Positions 8,631 through 18,116 of a stretch of DNA of 60,913 nt are shown piece by piece. Position 1 is the stretch's first letter; the number at the start of each line of letters is the position of its first letter. Made by a program: the position numbers and the translations under genes. This stretch comes from a virus. The stretch is from the IMG/VR virus record IMGVR_UViG_3300024282_000001, positions 1-60,913 of that record. The stretch is one strand, 5' to 3'. Below the pieces are notes generated by a model. It made no database searches. It saw only the letters and a program-made list of their open reading frames with translations, and had not been told where the DNA came from.

Positions 8631-11243
8631 TTACGAACTAGATTTCATTTTAACAAATGAAGAGATATCTATCAAATCATTTCCGTAAATATCCACTACC
8701 TTTTTCAAGAACTTTAATTGATAAATGTCAAGCTCAATGTAGTTTGAATATGGGTGAGGATGTATGATCACGTATTTCTTATCGGGATTATTTCCATCAG
8801 TTACCGGATCAAACTGAAGTAGTTCAAAATAACTACTGAGTCTATCAGCGATGAAATCTTCACCATAATGCTGTTTTAATTCAGGATCGTTTATAGCACC
8901 GCTTACCAGATCACTTATGATCTTTCCAAAGAAGGGACTATAAACCATGTATAGATCAGGAATTGCATTTGGTTGGTTCGTTGATTTTTCAGGAATCTTT
9001 AAACTTAAGTAAGCAGATATTCTGGAATCAGTTTCTTCTGCTTGTTCTTTAAGTTGAAAGCTTGGATCAACGTACTGTCCTGTATCCGGTGTCAGATATG
9101 GATTGACTGGAACAAATACATCACGAATAACGTAAGGAGAACCATTACGAGAATCAGTTGGTCTGATTGAAAAATCTTCTTCACCAAACTCTAGTTCAGA
9201 TTTATGGTAAAGAGCACCACCGACTATGATTCTGTTTATCTTATCGTCACGAATGTCGTATTTATTATTTTTAGATAAAGCTCCATGTTCAACAAATCCA
9301 ACGTCGTCATCGGCTATGAATTTCATTTCAGAGTTACAGAAACCCGACATTCTTATAACGACTTTTTGAGTCTTGTTGTCAGGATCATCTAGATATTCTT
9401 TATTCGTGATGATTATTCTTGGGAAAATGATTTTATAATCAAGATCCTTGACGAGCGATCTACCGTTTAAGAAAACATCTATGTTTCCTAAAGGGAAATC
9501 TATTGTTCTGTAATCTTGAATATCTTGTCGGTAATGTCTGAGAGTCAAACTGATTAATCCAGAATCAACGGTGTAGTCATATTCGTACAGCAGATGCTTC
9601 TTATTGCTAAGAACTATGAATTCTCTAGCAGAAGGATCTAAAGTCCAAGAGTAGTTTGAACCACTTACCAAATAAGAGCCAGTATTGGTAACATCTTGCC
9701 AGGTTGTTGATCCCTGACCAATTTGGGTGTTTCTATAGTAAAATCTATAGTTCCAATTAGGATCTATTTGACCGGACAACTGATTTCTCATCTCATCTAG
9801 AGATTCAGAAAACTGACCACCGACTAATTCAACCATATCCGTTAGTGGATTGAGGGTAACATATGTTACTCCTCCTGTATGGTACTTCCATCCAGTTAAA
9901 TGACCTTGGGCATCGTATTCATAGGCAGTACATCCACCTTGCAGACCAGAAGGTATATCCACCACAGTCATGTTGGATTGTTTGCGAGTTTTAATCGGTG
10001 AGTCCGCAAGTAATTTACTTAAAGCATTATACCCGTAAGACTTCTGTACTCGTTCTTTGGTTATCTCGCCTATTTTAGATTCCATCAATTTGACATATTC
10101 TGAATTTTCCAATCCAGCAGCAGACCATTCGTTTACAGTGGAATCAATACCAACCATTGCTTTTATCAACTTATCGTCATCAAGCCTGTAAAGTTCATGT
10201 ATTCTGTTCTTCTCAAAAACCAAAGGTCTTATGTAACCTGATTCTTTAACATGGACTAGAACGCTTAATTCCTCTACGTTATTCCAGTTATCGAGATATG
10301 TTCCGAACATCGCGACGTCTGATACAGGTAACGAATAGTCTTGATGAGTGACCATTCTAACAGATCTTTCACTATTTCGATTATAGTAGCGTCCGTGTTT
10401 CTTACCTGAATCATTTTTGATGATAAAGAAATCCAAATCATCATAGAAGTCAATGGTTCCAATTCTTGTTGGATTATGAACTAAATATTTCTGAACACCA
10501 TCTCTGATACTTACAAAGTTTTTCAGATCAGTTATTTTTATTTCAAAAACTTGCCTAATCGAAGAATCGTAAATAACTTCTACAGAGTCACCGGGTTCGC
10601 AATTTATTAGATTAACATCATTGACGTATCTACCGTTTATGAAACCATACACATGTCCTTTACCGTAACTTCTGTAAAGAGCCATGTCGTTTTGTAATTG
10701 CAATATATCCGATACAGACTGTGTGTCTTTACCAGATATCTTCACAACTTCTAGAGCCTCATCAGCTCTTGTGCTTTCGTAAAAAGCATTCCTGTAAAAT
10801 CTGAAATACACATCCTCTTCTGATAAATTTGTATCGAATTTATCAGCATCCGGATTCATGACTGCAAATATTAAGTCTTGCTCTCTGGTGACTTTATACC
10901 ACACGTTATGCTTGGGAATTTGAATTCCCTTAGCCGTATAGATGTCAACCATTAAACTTAGTTGAGAACAAATTTCTTGGGCATTTATCCAATTATTTGA
11001 GCTATTTTTAAGTCCAAGTAAAATCGGATAAATTAAGCCAAAATGAAAGACGTGAAATCTAGAAGTCTTATTTGGTAAAGAATGTGTTCTCCACATTACG
11101 GTGATGTTGTTTCTAACACCACTTGATCTACTTACTCTTTTAGGTTTTACAATCGCATGCTTGTCTTGATTAGGCGTACACCAAACATTGTCATAAGCGT
11201 GTTTTTGTAGAAATCCACCTATACCAGTATTGAAACCAGGCAT
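8631..11243 (-). CDS. Large virion structural protein, phiKZ gp27-like position (870 aa)
   Basis: I infer a tail or neck structural role from size, beta-rich composition and position. The sequence shows several similar segments of the type NGRYVNDVNLINCEPGDSVEV and LNGRSLVKDLDYKIIFPRI. This is a strand-turn-strand module in which a named quantity is declared and bounded, common in phage baseplate and fibre adaptor proteins. There are no transmembrane, signal or catalytic motifs. It is encoded between the 310-aa and 563-aa genes on the minus strand, each separated by a hairpin. The length is plausible for phiKZ gp27, but I could not align it. Confidence 0.7.
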   Translation of the reverse strand: MPGFNTGIGGFLQKHAYDNVWCTPNQDKHAIVKPKRVSRSSGVRNNITVMWRTHSLPNKTSRFHVFHFGLIYPILLGLKNSSNNWINAQEICSQLSLMVDIYTAKGIQIPKHNVWYKVTREQDLIFAVMNPDADKFDTNLSEEDVYFRFYRNAFYESTRADEALEVVKISGKDTQSVSDILQLQNDMALYRSYGKGHVYGFINGRYVNDVNLINCEPGDSVEVIYDSSIRQVFEIKITDLKNFVSIRDGVQKYLVHNPTRIGTIDFYDDLDFFIIKNDSGKKHGRYYNRNSERSVRMVTHQDYSLPVSDVAMFGTYLDNWNNVEELSVLVHVKESGYIRPLVFEKNRIHELYRLDDDKLIKAMVGIDSTVNEWSAAGLENSEYVKLMESKIGEITKERVQKSYGYNALSKLLADSPIKTRKQSNMTVVDIPSGLQGGCTAYEYDAQGHLTGWKYHTGGVTYVTLNPLTDMVELVGGQFSESLDEMRNQLSGQIDPNWNYRFYYRNTQIGQGSTTWQDVTNTGSYLVSGSNYSWTLDPSAREFIVLSNKKHLLYEYDYTVDSGLISLTLRHYRQDIQDYRTIDFPLGNIDVFLNGRSLVKDLDYKIIFPRIIITNKEYLDDPDNKTQKVVIRMSGFCNSEMKFIADDDVGFVEHGALSKNNKYDIRDDKINRIIVGGALYHKSELEFGEEDFSIRPTDSRNGSPYVIRDVFVPVNPYLTPDTGQYVDPSFQLKEQAEETDSRISAYLSLKIPEKSTNQPNAIPDLYMVYSPFFGKIISDLVSGAINDPELKQHYGEDFIADRLSSYFELLQFDPVTDGNNPDKKYVIIHPHPYSNYIELDIYQLKFLKKVVDIYGNDLIDISSFVKMKSSS

Positions 11244-11263
11244 TTGTTTATTCCTTTTAAGAA

Positions 11264-11297
11264 ATAAAAATAGGAGGAAGAATCCTCCTATTTTTAT
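11264..11297. terminator. Hairpin with A/T flanks
   Basis: A 15-bp perfect stem (ATAAAAATAGGAGGA and complement) with an AGAA loop runs into the stop codon of the 310-aa gene. Read on the minus strand it ends in TATTTTTAT, close to a classical intrinsic terminator. Confidence 0.8.
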
Positions 11298-12229
11298 CAG
11301 TGATGGATGTCTCTTTGAATCAATTGCTTGAATTGAGAATTAAAATTCAAAGACAGCTTTTTGAATATTCCTCTTTCCATGAACTTAGACAATCCGCTAT
11401 TGTTATAGCCACGACTGTTAAGTGCGCGATAGATTAAAGATATCCATGTTGGCGGATGTTCAAGCGCAACAGACATCAATTCTCTACCGTTAAATCCGTA
11501 CCAATTTGGACCAACAATTCCAAACAGGGTAACGTGATTAAGATCTCTGAGTCTGACACTGTTACTAACTTCTTGACACGCTGTGCAGAATTCATCGATG
11601 TTTGAGATTGAAGTGTGATTTAGAATGATTTCATAAATCAACTGCTGCTTTACACCCAGGTTGACTGATAACTTGTTACTCATCTGTACAGCTGCCACTT
11701 TTGAATCTTCTGAATTAATTTCATCTTTGAAAAGATTCAGATAAAGAACGCCAGCTAAAACAGTAATTATGAGCGTGTCTCTTGGATCAAGAGCCAGTCT
11801 TCTGGTAGTGTGCTCAGAGATTAAATTAGCAAAAGCACTTATAGGTAATGTGGAGAAGTCTCTAAGAATCGAAGGTAGATCAGTTGCCCACAAATGTTGT
11901 AGTTGAGATCTATATATGTTGAAGTTAAACTCATCAACATCCTTAACGATGTAGCTTGTCTCCGACAGTGAATGTGGATCAAGTTTTATACATGTCCGAA
12001 CGTCTACAAATGTCTTCTTATCACCTTCTAATTCAAAGGTAAGAGGATGATTGAATGTAGGAATGTTTGAAGTACTGCCAAATCCAGTTACCAGATAAAT
12101 TCCGGTTTCTTCGTGTTTTGGAGTGTGATTTTTTATGAATGAAACTTTCAGATCCGACATTGCTTTTTCAATTGTGTTTTGATAAGCAATTGCTGCAGTA
12201 GTCTGATAAGCTGTGATCTTTCTATTCAT
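11297..12229 (-). CDS. Virion-associated protein, phiKZ gp28-like position (310 aa)
   Basis: The protein has an N-terminal helix (ITAYQTTAAIAYQNTIEKA), a beta-rich middle (GIYLVTGFGSTSN, FELEGDKKTFVDV) and a helical C-terminal half. No enzyme motif is visible. In phiKZ three genes lie between the terminase and the sheath, and this is the third here, so a head-tail or tail role is likely but unproven. The sheath gene is transcribed away from it on the other strand, across a 375-bp gene-free region. Confidence 0.7.
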   Translation of the reverse strand: MNRKITAYQTTAAIAYQNTIEKAMSDLKVSFIKNHTPKHEETGIYLVTGFGSTSNIPTFNHPLTFELEGDKKTFVDVRTCIKLDPHSLSETSYIVKDVDEFNFNIYRSQLQHLWATDLPSILRDFSTLPISAFANLISEHTTRRLALDPRDTLIITVLAGVLYLNLFKDEINSEDSKVAAVQMSNKLSVNLGVKQQLIYEIILNHTSISNIDEFCTACQEVSNSVRLRDLNHVTLFGIVGPNWYGFNGRELMSVALEHPPTWISLIYRALNSRGYNNSGLSKFMERGIFKKLSLNFNSQFKQLIQRDIHH

Positions 12230-12454
12230 TTTTTAAGTCTCAGTTAAGATTCGATTGTTTCACACCCACATTTATATGAATGCGAACCTGGTGATGGGTC
12301 GTGTCTGTTTCGTGGTTACAAAATATTTTTTTCTACGAGAGACTTATTGTAAACATGTATGACTAAGATACAATAAACTATAAGTAAGTCCGAATAGACA
12401 CATTCATAGAAAACAGATAAACATTACCAAAAGCGCTATCGCTTACACTTTATT
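12230..12454. promoter_or_regulatory. Divergent promoter region, gp28-like gene / sheath
   Basis: This gene-free AT-rich stretch must hold promoters for both directions. A small hairpin (AAGCG-CTAT-CGCTT, 12431-12444) lies before the structured leader. TATG occurs on the plus strand near 12281 and 12358. I cannot point to a single convincing start site. Confidence 0.4.
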
Positions 12455-12576
12455 AGGTGAATCTTGTGAGAACAAGGACCAATCTTCGTAAAGATCTTAG
12501 TGGCAAACGTTCCAGACTTGCAAGTGCCATTTAATCTAAATTGAAGATTGGATGCAGTGAATCACCTTGTGTGATT
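12455..12576 (+). ncRNA. Candidate structured leader RNA of the tail sheath gene
   Basis: A set of nested helices can be drawn by hand. P1 is AGGTGA (12455-12460) with TCACCT (12562-12567). P2 is CTTGT (12463-12467) with ACAAG (12472-12476), closed by a GAGA tetraloop of the GNRA type. P3 is CCAATCTTC (12479-12487) with GAAGATTGG (12543-12551), nine perfect pairs. Inside P3, AGTGGCA (12499-12505) pairs with TGCCATT (12525-12531), including one G-U. AATCAC (12560-12565) can instead pair with GTGATT (12571-12576), which excludes P1. The element ends 28 nt before the sheath ATG. The helices are seen; a regulatory role is inferred. Confidence 0.55.
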
Positions 12577-12604
12577 TGTAATATCTAACTATTGGAAAAT
12601 TAGC

Positions 12605-14689
12605 ATGACTACAATTATCAATGCTGCTCCGATGACTAAGTTGTTAGGTACTCAGGATCTGAGTACTCGTGCACTTGTTCCGGAAGCAGAAGTACTACCG
12701 ACTCACTTACCCAAAGTTTACATTTATGCTCAAAAGGGCCCTACTACCCCTGAACTGGTAGTTGGTGATTCTCGTACCGCGATGTTCGGTACGGATACTT
12801 TTGATTTAAGAAGCCCTTATGCTACACACGCTACAGTTCTTTCGAACTTAGTGAATGCTCAAGGTAACGCACAGATGATTGAAAGAATCAAGCCGGCTGA
12901 TGCTGGTCCTGATGCTTCTATCCGTCTGTACCTGGACGTTTTACCTGCACAAATTCCAGAGTACGCTCGTAATTCAGATGGTTCTTTCCAACTGGATGCT
13001 GATGGTCAAAAGATTGCGACAGCAACCACTGTCGCAGGCTATAAGATCAAGTGGGTTGCTAAGCAAGTAACTAACGACGTCAATGGCGTGGATGGTTTTG
13101 GAGTAGGCACTCAGAAGGCCGGTGATCAAACTAACCAAGCTACCTCTCAGCAGTCTGTCAGATATCCGATCATGGATCTGAAGGCTCCTTATTTCGGTAA
13201 GGACGGCAACAACTACGGTATTCGCGTTTGGGCACCTAGCACAACTTCAGGTATACCTATCGATGAGCGAATCATCAATAATGAAAAGGTTTACCCTTTC
13301 CGCATTTCTTGCGTTTATCGTAAGAACGAGCTGAGTACTCCTAACATTGTTGAAACCCAGACTGGTGAACAATATCTAGACATATGTCTGAAGCCCGATA
13401 CGGTTGATCGTAATACTGACGCTCTTCTGTATATCGGTGATCGTTTCATTCAAGCATACCAAGATCTCGACACTCCAGGCATGCCTAAGTCGTATGGTCC
13501 TTTTGGCGAGCTGCATGTTTACGAAAACAATCTGAGAACAGTTCTCGGCTTGCTGTATAACGTTGAACTGCCTGTGCGTGATCAATTCAGTGACATTCAA
13601 GGCACCGCCGGTGTCGATGAGCGTTACATGATCAATCCGGTTAGCGGAACTTCTTCTAAGAATGTTCCATACCACGCTATTGAAATGGTGACGACTGGTG
13701 AGTTTGTCAGACTTTCTGAAAACTCAACCATATACGCTGCCGGCGGTAGTGACGGTACCATGGATGAAGCTCTCTTTGCTACACTGGTTGCCAGCAGAGT
13801 AAGCGAATATGCTAATGAAAATAGCGTTCTTCAAGATACTGCCAAGTATCCTGAATCAATCATCTATGACTCGGGCTTCCCTCTTGAAACAAAGAAGGCA
13901 CTTTTGAGTTTCTTGGTTCGTAAAGACACATTCGTTGTTCTAGCAACGCATGATGTTCTGGGTCAACCTCTGACTGCTTCGCAAGAAAACTCACTCGCCA
14001 TAGCTCTTAAGACTCGTGCTCAGAATTACCCTGAGTCTGACTATTATGGTACCGCAGTGATGCGTGCCATGATTGTGGGTCGCTCTGGCAAGCTGTTGAA
14101 TTCACAATACACCAAACACCTGCCTCTGTCACTCGAAGTGGCTTCTAAGGCAGCTGCTTACATGGGTGCTGGTAACGGCATTTGGAAGGGTGGATTCGCG
14201 TTTGATGTATCGCCTCTGAACAGAGTATCGATGTTCTCACACATCAACGTAACCTATACTCCTTCTAAGACCCGTAATAAGGATTGGGATGTTGGTCTGA
14301 ACTGGGTTCAACAGTTCGAGAGAAACAGCTATTTCTTCCCTGCTTTCAAGACTGTTTATGACAAAGACACTTCTGTCCTGAATAGTTTCTTCACAGCCAT
14401 GGCTTGTGTGGAACTTGAGAAGGTTGGAGAAAGAGCCTGGAGAACCTTCACTGGTCGCTCCAATCTCACCAACGATCAACTTAAGGAACGCGTTAACGAA
14501 TTTGTTCGTAATGCTGTTAAGGATCGTTTTGATGGTCGATTTGTCATTGAGCCTGAAACCTACTTCACCGAAGCAGACCTGGCTCGCGGATATAGCTGGT
14601 CTTTGAGAATAAAGATCTACGCTCCGAACATGAAGACTGTCATGACTCTGTCTCTGGAAGCTCGTCGCTTAGACGATCTGCAACAATAA
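12605..14689 (+). CDS. Tail sheath protein (694 aa)
   Basis: This is the contractile sheath subunit that drives the tail tube through the envelope. The length is nearly identical to phiKZ gp29 (695 aa as I recall). The C-terminal 200 residues have the usual sheath fold signature: an N-to-C linker (SMFSHINVTYTPSKTRNKDW), an RTFTGRSNLT segment, and a final amphipathic region with RFVIEPETYFTEAD and a beta-hairpin (YSWSLRIKIYAPNM). The gene uses many CTG, CGT and GGT codons, unlike AT-rich neighbours, as expected for a very abundant protein. It is followed by a hairpin and then the tube gene. Confidence 0.93.
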   Translation: MTTIINAAPMTKLLGTQDLSTRALVPEAEVLPTHLPKVYIYAQKGPTTPELVVGDSRTAMFGTDTFDLRSPYATHATVLSNLVNAQGNAQMIERIKPADAGPDASIRLYLDVLPAQIPEYARNSDGSFQLDADGQKIATATTVAGYKIKWVAKQVTNDVNGVDGFGVGTQKAGDQTNQATSQQSVRYPIMDLKAPYFGKDGNNYGIRVWAPSTTSGIPIDERIINNEKVYPFRISCVYRKNELSTPNIVETQTGEQYLDICLKPDTVDRNTDALLYIGDRFIQAYQDLDTPGMPKSYGPFGELHVYENNLRTVLGLLYNVELPVRDQFSDIQGTAGVDERYMINPVSGTSSKNVPYHAIEMVTTGEFVRLSENSTIYAAGGSDGTMDEALFATLVASRVSEYANENSVLQDTAKYPESIIYDSGFPLETKKALLSFLVRKDTFVVLATHDVLGQPLTASQENSLAIALKTRAQNYPESDYYGTAVMRAMIVGRSGKLLNSQYTKHLPLSLEVASKAAAYMGAGNGIWKGGFAFDVSPLNRVSMFSHINVTYTPSKTRNKDWDVGLNWVQQFERNSYFFPAFKTVYDKDTSVLNSFFTAMACVELEKVGERAWRTFTGRSNLTNDQLKERVNEFVRNAVKDRFDGRFVIEPETYFTEADLARGYSWSLRIKIYAPNMKTVMTLSLEARRLDDLQQ

Positions 14690-14697
14690 GTCATAAT

Positions 14698-14722
14698 GAG
14701 GGGTGGTAGACAACCACCCCTC
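14698..14722. terminator. Hairpin between sheath and tube genes
   Basis: A 10-bp stem (GAGGGGTGGT and complement) with an AGACA loop lies 8 bp after the sheath stop and before the tube ribosome-binding site. It may lower, rather than stop, transcription of the tube gene, or protect a processed 3' end. Confidence 0.7.
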
Positions 14723-14741
14723 TCAAAATAAGGAATTCAAA

Positions 14742-15611
14742 ATGACTCGTTTAGCCGACGCTATTCTGAGCCCTAATACCGCTTATGCAGCTGGACGTCA
14801 AAATCCAATGCTGGATCTTCGTTATGGCGGTCAAATGGGCTTTGCACCTGACTTAACCCAATGGGTTTCGAATCAGGCATACATTCGTAAGAATCTTATC
14901 TGTTTGCTGATTGAAGCACCTACCGGTTTTAAGGATCTTCCTAATCCGGAATATTGGGTGGCTACTTTGAGATCTCTTGTAGAACTTCATCCTCTGTCGA
15001 TCGATGGTCTGCAAGCTGGTCTGGAAGTAGAAGTGCAAGATACCGCACCTGTTGGTGGTGCTGGTGAAATGCATCAATCTTTCACAAACGTTACTCGTCA
15101 ACGTTCTAATCCTGTCTTCCGCTGGAATGAAAAGGAAGGCATGCCCATATCCAGCTTCCTGCGTGGTTGGATTGAGAACCTGATGATGAATGCTGAATCC
15201 AAGGTTGCTAACATTGCAACTTATTCAGGTAATCGTCCAACAGACATGCTTGCCGATAGATACTCGGCAACCATGCTGTTCATTGAACCAGATCATACAC
15301 ACACTAAGGTTGTTAAGTCTTGGCTGTGCACAAACATGTTCCCTCAAGGAACTGGCGAAGTATCTGGTCGTCGTGAAATAACCGCTGGTGGTGAAGCTTT
15401 GAATCTGGATATCCAGTTTACAGCAATCAGCCAATTTGGTTTGGGTGTTGATGCTTTTGCTCAGCAAATGCTCGACAGCATCAATATTGTTGGTGCCAAT
15501 CCGACCAATCGTCCTGCCTTCATTAACGCTATCAGTGCCGACGTTGGCGCTGTTACACAAGGTTATAAGGCTGGTGTTGAAAACCTCGGTAGCTCTGCTC
15601 TGAAGGTTTAA
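14742..15611 (+). CDS. Tail tube protein (289 aa)
   Basis: This is the inner tube subunit. Evidence is its place directly after the sheath, as phiKZ gp30 follows gp29, its size, and a beta-rich chain (GEVSGRREITAGGEALNLDIQ) with a hydrophobic C terminus. An upstream GTG at 14703 extends the frame but lies inside the hairpin. The ATG at 14742 has an AGGA 7 nt before it and gives MTRLADAILSPNTAY, so I chose it. The codon pattern is GC-rich like the sheath, again fitting a highly expressed structural gene. Confidence 0.88.
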   Translation: MTRLADAILSPNTAYAAGRQNPMLDLRYGGQMGFAPDLTQWVSNQAYIRKNLICLLIEAPTGFKDLPNPEYWVATLRSLVELHPLSIDGLQAGLEVEVQDTAPVGGAGEMHQSFTNVTRQRSNPVFRWNEKEGMPISSFLRGWIENLMMNAESKVANIATYSGNRPTDMLADRYSATMLFIEPDHTHTKVVKSWLCTNMFPQGTGEVSGRREITAGGEALNLDIQFTAISQFGLGVDAFAQQMLDSINIVGANPTNRPAFINAISADVGAVTQGYKAGVENLGSSALKV

Positions 15612-15612
15612 T

Positions 15613-15639
15613 TAAAGGAGGGGAAACCCCCCTCCTTTA
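15613..15639. terminator. Hairpin after tail tube gene
   Basis: An 11-bp stem (TAAAGGAGGGG and complement, with two extra C in the right arm) and an AAA loop starts immediately after the stop codon. Confidence 0.8.
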
Positions 15640-15669
15640 TATGCTGTCTTCTTATTCATCGGGTGTAAA

Positions 15670-17856
15670 ATGAAAAAACATATTTCGCTAGAATCGCATG
15701 TTGCGGATTCTATTTTTACAATTAGTTTATTTAAGATGAAATTCTTAGGTAGCGACGAAGCTGAAGTAAATCCTAAGGATATCTTAACAAATAAACATTC
15801 AATCGCCACAGAAGGTATCTTTGATGGTTTCAAAGAGTACTTCAAAAAGGTCGGTGAAAACATGGAGGTTGGTTCATTTGCTTCCAAGACCGATATCCGT
15901 GGTAGTCTAAATTACATTGTTAAGCTAAAACAACAACTTGATGTATTCCTAAAGAAGCTGGAAGCCATTAAAAACGACGATGTCATAAGTGTGGATATTA
16001 GTCATCTATCTAGTTATTTTGTTGATGACAAAAATAATCCCGCTACAGATATATCCAAAGCTATAACAACCAATCAAAAAGATTTTCTTCACGTTCTCTC
16101 AGAATTTTCTTCTAATGCGATCAGTTGTTCGCATGCAGTTAAAGAAATATATAAAGATCTTGATTTAAACTCAATTGGCTCTTTCGATAGAACTTTCATT
16201 CAGAAAATTGACCCAATAAAGAAAAGTCACTGGACGAGATTTAATAAATCAGGAATATCTGGCTATAAGCAATTCTTAGGCGGATACGGTGTAGGAATTC
16301 ATCCCAACAACGAAAGATACGATCGATATAGCGGAATTGATTGGCTTGAGAATTTTGCTAAGCTGCACGATTCTCAGGAAATCAGTCCTCCTTTGGTCGG
16401 TAGAGCAACTGTAAGAGACATTCCGGGTTGGTCACCTAAACTAAAAAAGTCAGACTTAGTTGTAATCATAAAGACAATTCAAACTCGTCTAGATGAAATG
16501 TTTGATGTTTATAAGACTCAACTGTCATCACTAATGCTAGATGAAGAATTGATCTCAAGAGAGTACAATCGACTCTATGGATTAATTGAGGAGTCTTACT
16601 GCGAATGTAATGGAGAATATGTTGAAGTCGAAGAACATGATTTTATAAAATCAATTCGCCTTTGCATTTGGACTCCAGCGGTTATTCAGTCTATCTACAA
16701 TACCGCTTGTTATCAAATTGCTGAAAAGATGATGTTCACTCTGATACGAACATCACAACTTGTTTCTCGGTATGTTGAGCAAGCTGTTAAGAACACCCCT
16801 GTTAAGGTAAGTTTCGAATCAATCGACGACATACAGCTACCCAGTTTATTTGACAATACCTCTACAACCGATTTAAACGTCGCTCAGGAAGGTTTTGGGG
16901 ACTGGGTGAAGGGTAAGTGGCGAGACTGGTTACAAAATCGCACAGAATCGAATTCTAACAGTTTACAAACAGTAGGTGAGATAGTCAATATGTTACAAGA
17001 TCTATCTAAGAAGGTAGATGTATTGATAACTGATGTCAAAACCTCAGGTAAAGCCAAAGTCGATAATGTTGATATTTCTTCAGTTGCTGGTTACTTAGTA
17101 AAGAACTCAAAAGTATCAACAAATATAATTGGTGACATAAAGAGCAACTTTAAAAGCATACAACTTCATGAATCAGTCTTTACAAGATTGTCGAAAGATG
17201 GTTTTGGGTTGATGAAGAATATCTACATGGGTTTAAATGTCTCCAACGACCAACAGTTTAAAAAGACATTCATTGATCGTGGCGGCGATTACAAGAAGTA
17301 CTTCTGGACACAAGGTATAAAACCAGGTTCAGAAGGCGCTATTAAATTCATGGCTGATCGTTCTTTAATTCTGGTTAAGTCCAAAGGCGGTTTCGAAGAT
17401 AAGACTGGAACACAATGGTTTTTATCAGCCATTGATGAATTCTGGGGAGAGGGACTACCTTTGCCGAGATCAATCAATGAGACTGAAGCCAAACGTCCGG
17501 GTGAAACAGCCTCAATGACCAGAGAGGAAGTATTAGAGTTGGCTAACTTTGTAAAGGACATGATTAAGTACACAATCGAGTCTTTTAAGACCGATTATAT
17601 CGAACTTAATAAAATGAACTCTACGACTTTCGAATATCAGGTTGAAGGCTATAAGTACCAAAAAGGATCTTCTGAATTTGGTGTGCGTTACGATAATGGA
17701 TTAGTTGAGACAAAAGACATTCTGAAGAAGGGGTTGCAAATGTTACCTATCATTCAGACAAGATCTATTGATTTCTCACAAGCAATCATGGAGTTGAAAT
17801 TCACAACTACCAGACAAGCTTTCCATGTTTTAAACAGAATAGCTGTTAATTTCTGA
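15670..17856 (+). CDS. Duplicated inner-head (inner body-like) protein with protease sites (728 aa)
   Basis: The chain is two diverged copies of one unit. Copy 1 begins with EGIFDGFKEYFKK (residue 48 on) and copy 2 with EGFGDWVKGKWRDW (residue 407 on). Each is preceded by an S/A/G-x-E site: A-T-E at 46-48 and A-Q-E at 405-407. Further on, SHWTRFNKSGISGYKQFL in copy 1 aligns with YFWTQGIKPGSEGAIKF in copy 2, and VDISHLSSYFVDD with VDISSVAGYLVKN. A third site, S-L-E at 6-8, lies in the MKKHISLES start shared with the other head proteins. In phiKZ, inner body proteins are cut at S/A/G-x-E by the gp175 protease. Cleavage here could release two mature proteins. Confidence 0.8.
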   Translation: MKKHISLESHVADSIFTISLFKMKFLGSDEAEVNPKDILTNKHSIATEGIFDGFKEYFKKVGENMEVGSFASKTDIRGSLNYIVKLKQQLDVFLKKLEAIKNDDVISVDISHLSSYFVDDKNNPATDISKAITTNQKDFLHVLSEFSSNAISCSHAVKEIYKDLDLNSIGSFDRTFIQKIDPIKKSHWTRFNKSGISGYKQFLGGYGVGIHPNNERYDRYSGIDWLENFAKLHDSQEISPPLVGRATVRDIPGWSPKLKKSDLVVIIKTIQTRLDEMFDVYKTQLSSLMLDEELISREYNRLYGLIEESYCECNGEYVEVEEHDFIKSIRLCIWTPAVIQSIYNTACYQIAEKMMFTLIRTSQLVSRYVEQAVKNTPVKVSFESIDDIQLPSLFDNTSTTDLNVAQEGFGDWVKGKWRDWLQNRTESNSNSLQTVGEIVNMLQDLSKKVDVLITDVKTSGKAKVDNVDISSVAGYLVKNSKVSTNIIGDIKSNFKSIQLHESVFTRLSKDGFGLMKNIYMGLNVSNDQQFKKTFIDRGGDYKKYFWTQGIKPGSEGAIKFMADRSLILVKSKGGFEDKTGTQWFLSAIDEFWGEGLPLPRSINETEAKRPGETASMTREEVLELANFVKDMIKYTIESFKTDYIELNKMNSTTFEYQVEGYKYQKGSSEFGVRYDNGLVETKDILKKGLQMLPIIQTRSIDFSQAIMELKFTTTRQAFHVLNRIAVNF

Positions 17857-17862
17857 TAACAG

Positions 17863-17890
17863 CATAAAAGGGGGAAATCCCCCTTTTATG
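17863..17890. terminator. Bidirectional hairpin
   Basis: A 12-bp perfect stem (CATAAAAGGGGG and complement) with an AAAT loop overlaps the stop codon of the minus-strand 73-aa gene and serves both convergent genes. Confidence 0.8.
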
Positions 17891-18107
17891 TCGGATCGTC
17901 TTTGACAACAAATACTTTATTAGGTTCTTCGATTCGCTTGATAATGAACCATCCTCTACTACACCATAGATCATCTCCGACTTTTAAACCATAAGTGCTA
18001 ATATTCCATTGCTCCTCTTGCTCTTTTTCCAATTTGTTTTTATCAAAAAACACAATTGAGAACAATTCGAGAATAGAATCTATCAAGTCTTTTAAAAGAT
18101 TTATCAT
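17886..18107 (-). CDS. Unknown small protein (73 aa)
   Basis: An amphipathic, hydrophobic N terminus (MINLLKDLIDSILELFSIVFF) could be a membrane-bound helix. A short charged linker follows, then a compact C-terminal beta part with Trp and Lys (VGDDLWCSRGWFIIKRIEEP). That part looks like a small SH3-like barrel, as often found in tiny phage proteins with the VGD.W pattern. I do not recognise it further. It follows the 209-aa gene by 9 bp and is likely translated with it. Confidence 0.55.
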   Translation of the reverse strand: MINLLKDLIDSILELFSIVFFDKNKLEKEQEEQWNISTYGLKVGDDLWCSRGWFIIKRIEEPNKVFVVKDDPT

Positions 18108-18116
18108 AACGCTTAC

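Noticed and set aside
14703-14741. GTG start giving a longer tail tube protein
   Set aside because: The extra codons lie in a strong hairpin, and the ATG at 14742 has a good ribosome-binding site.
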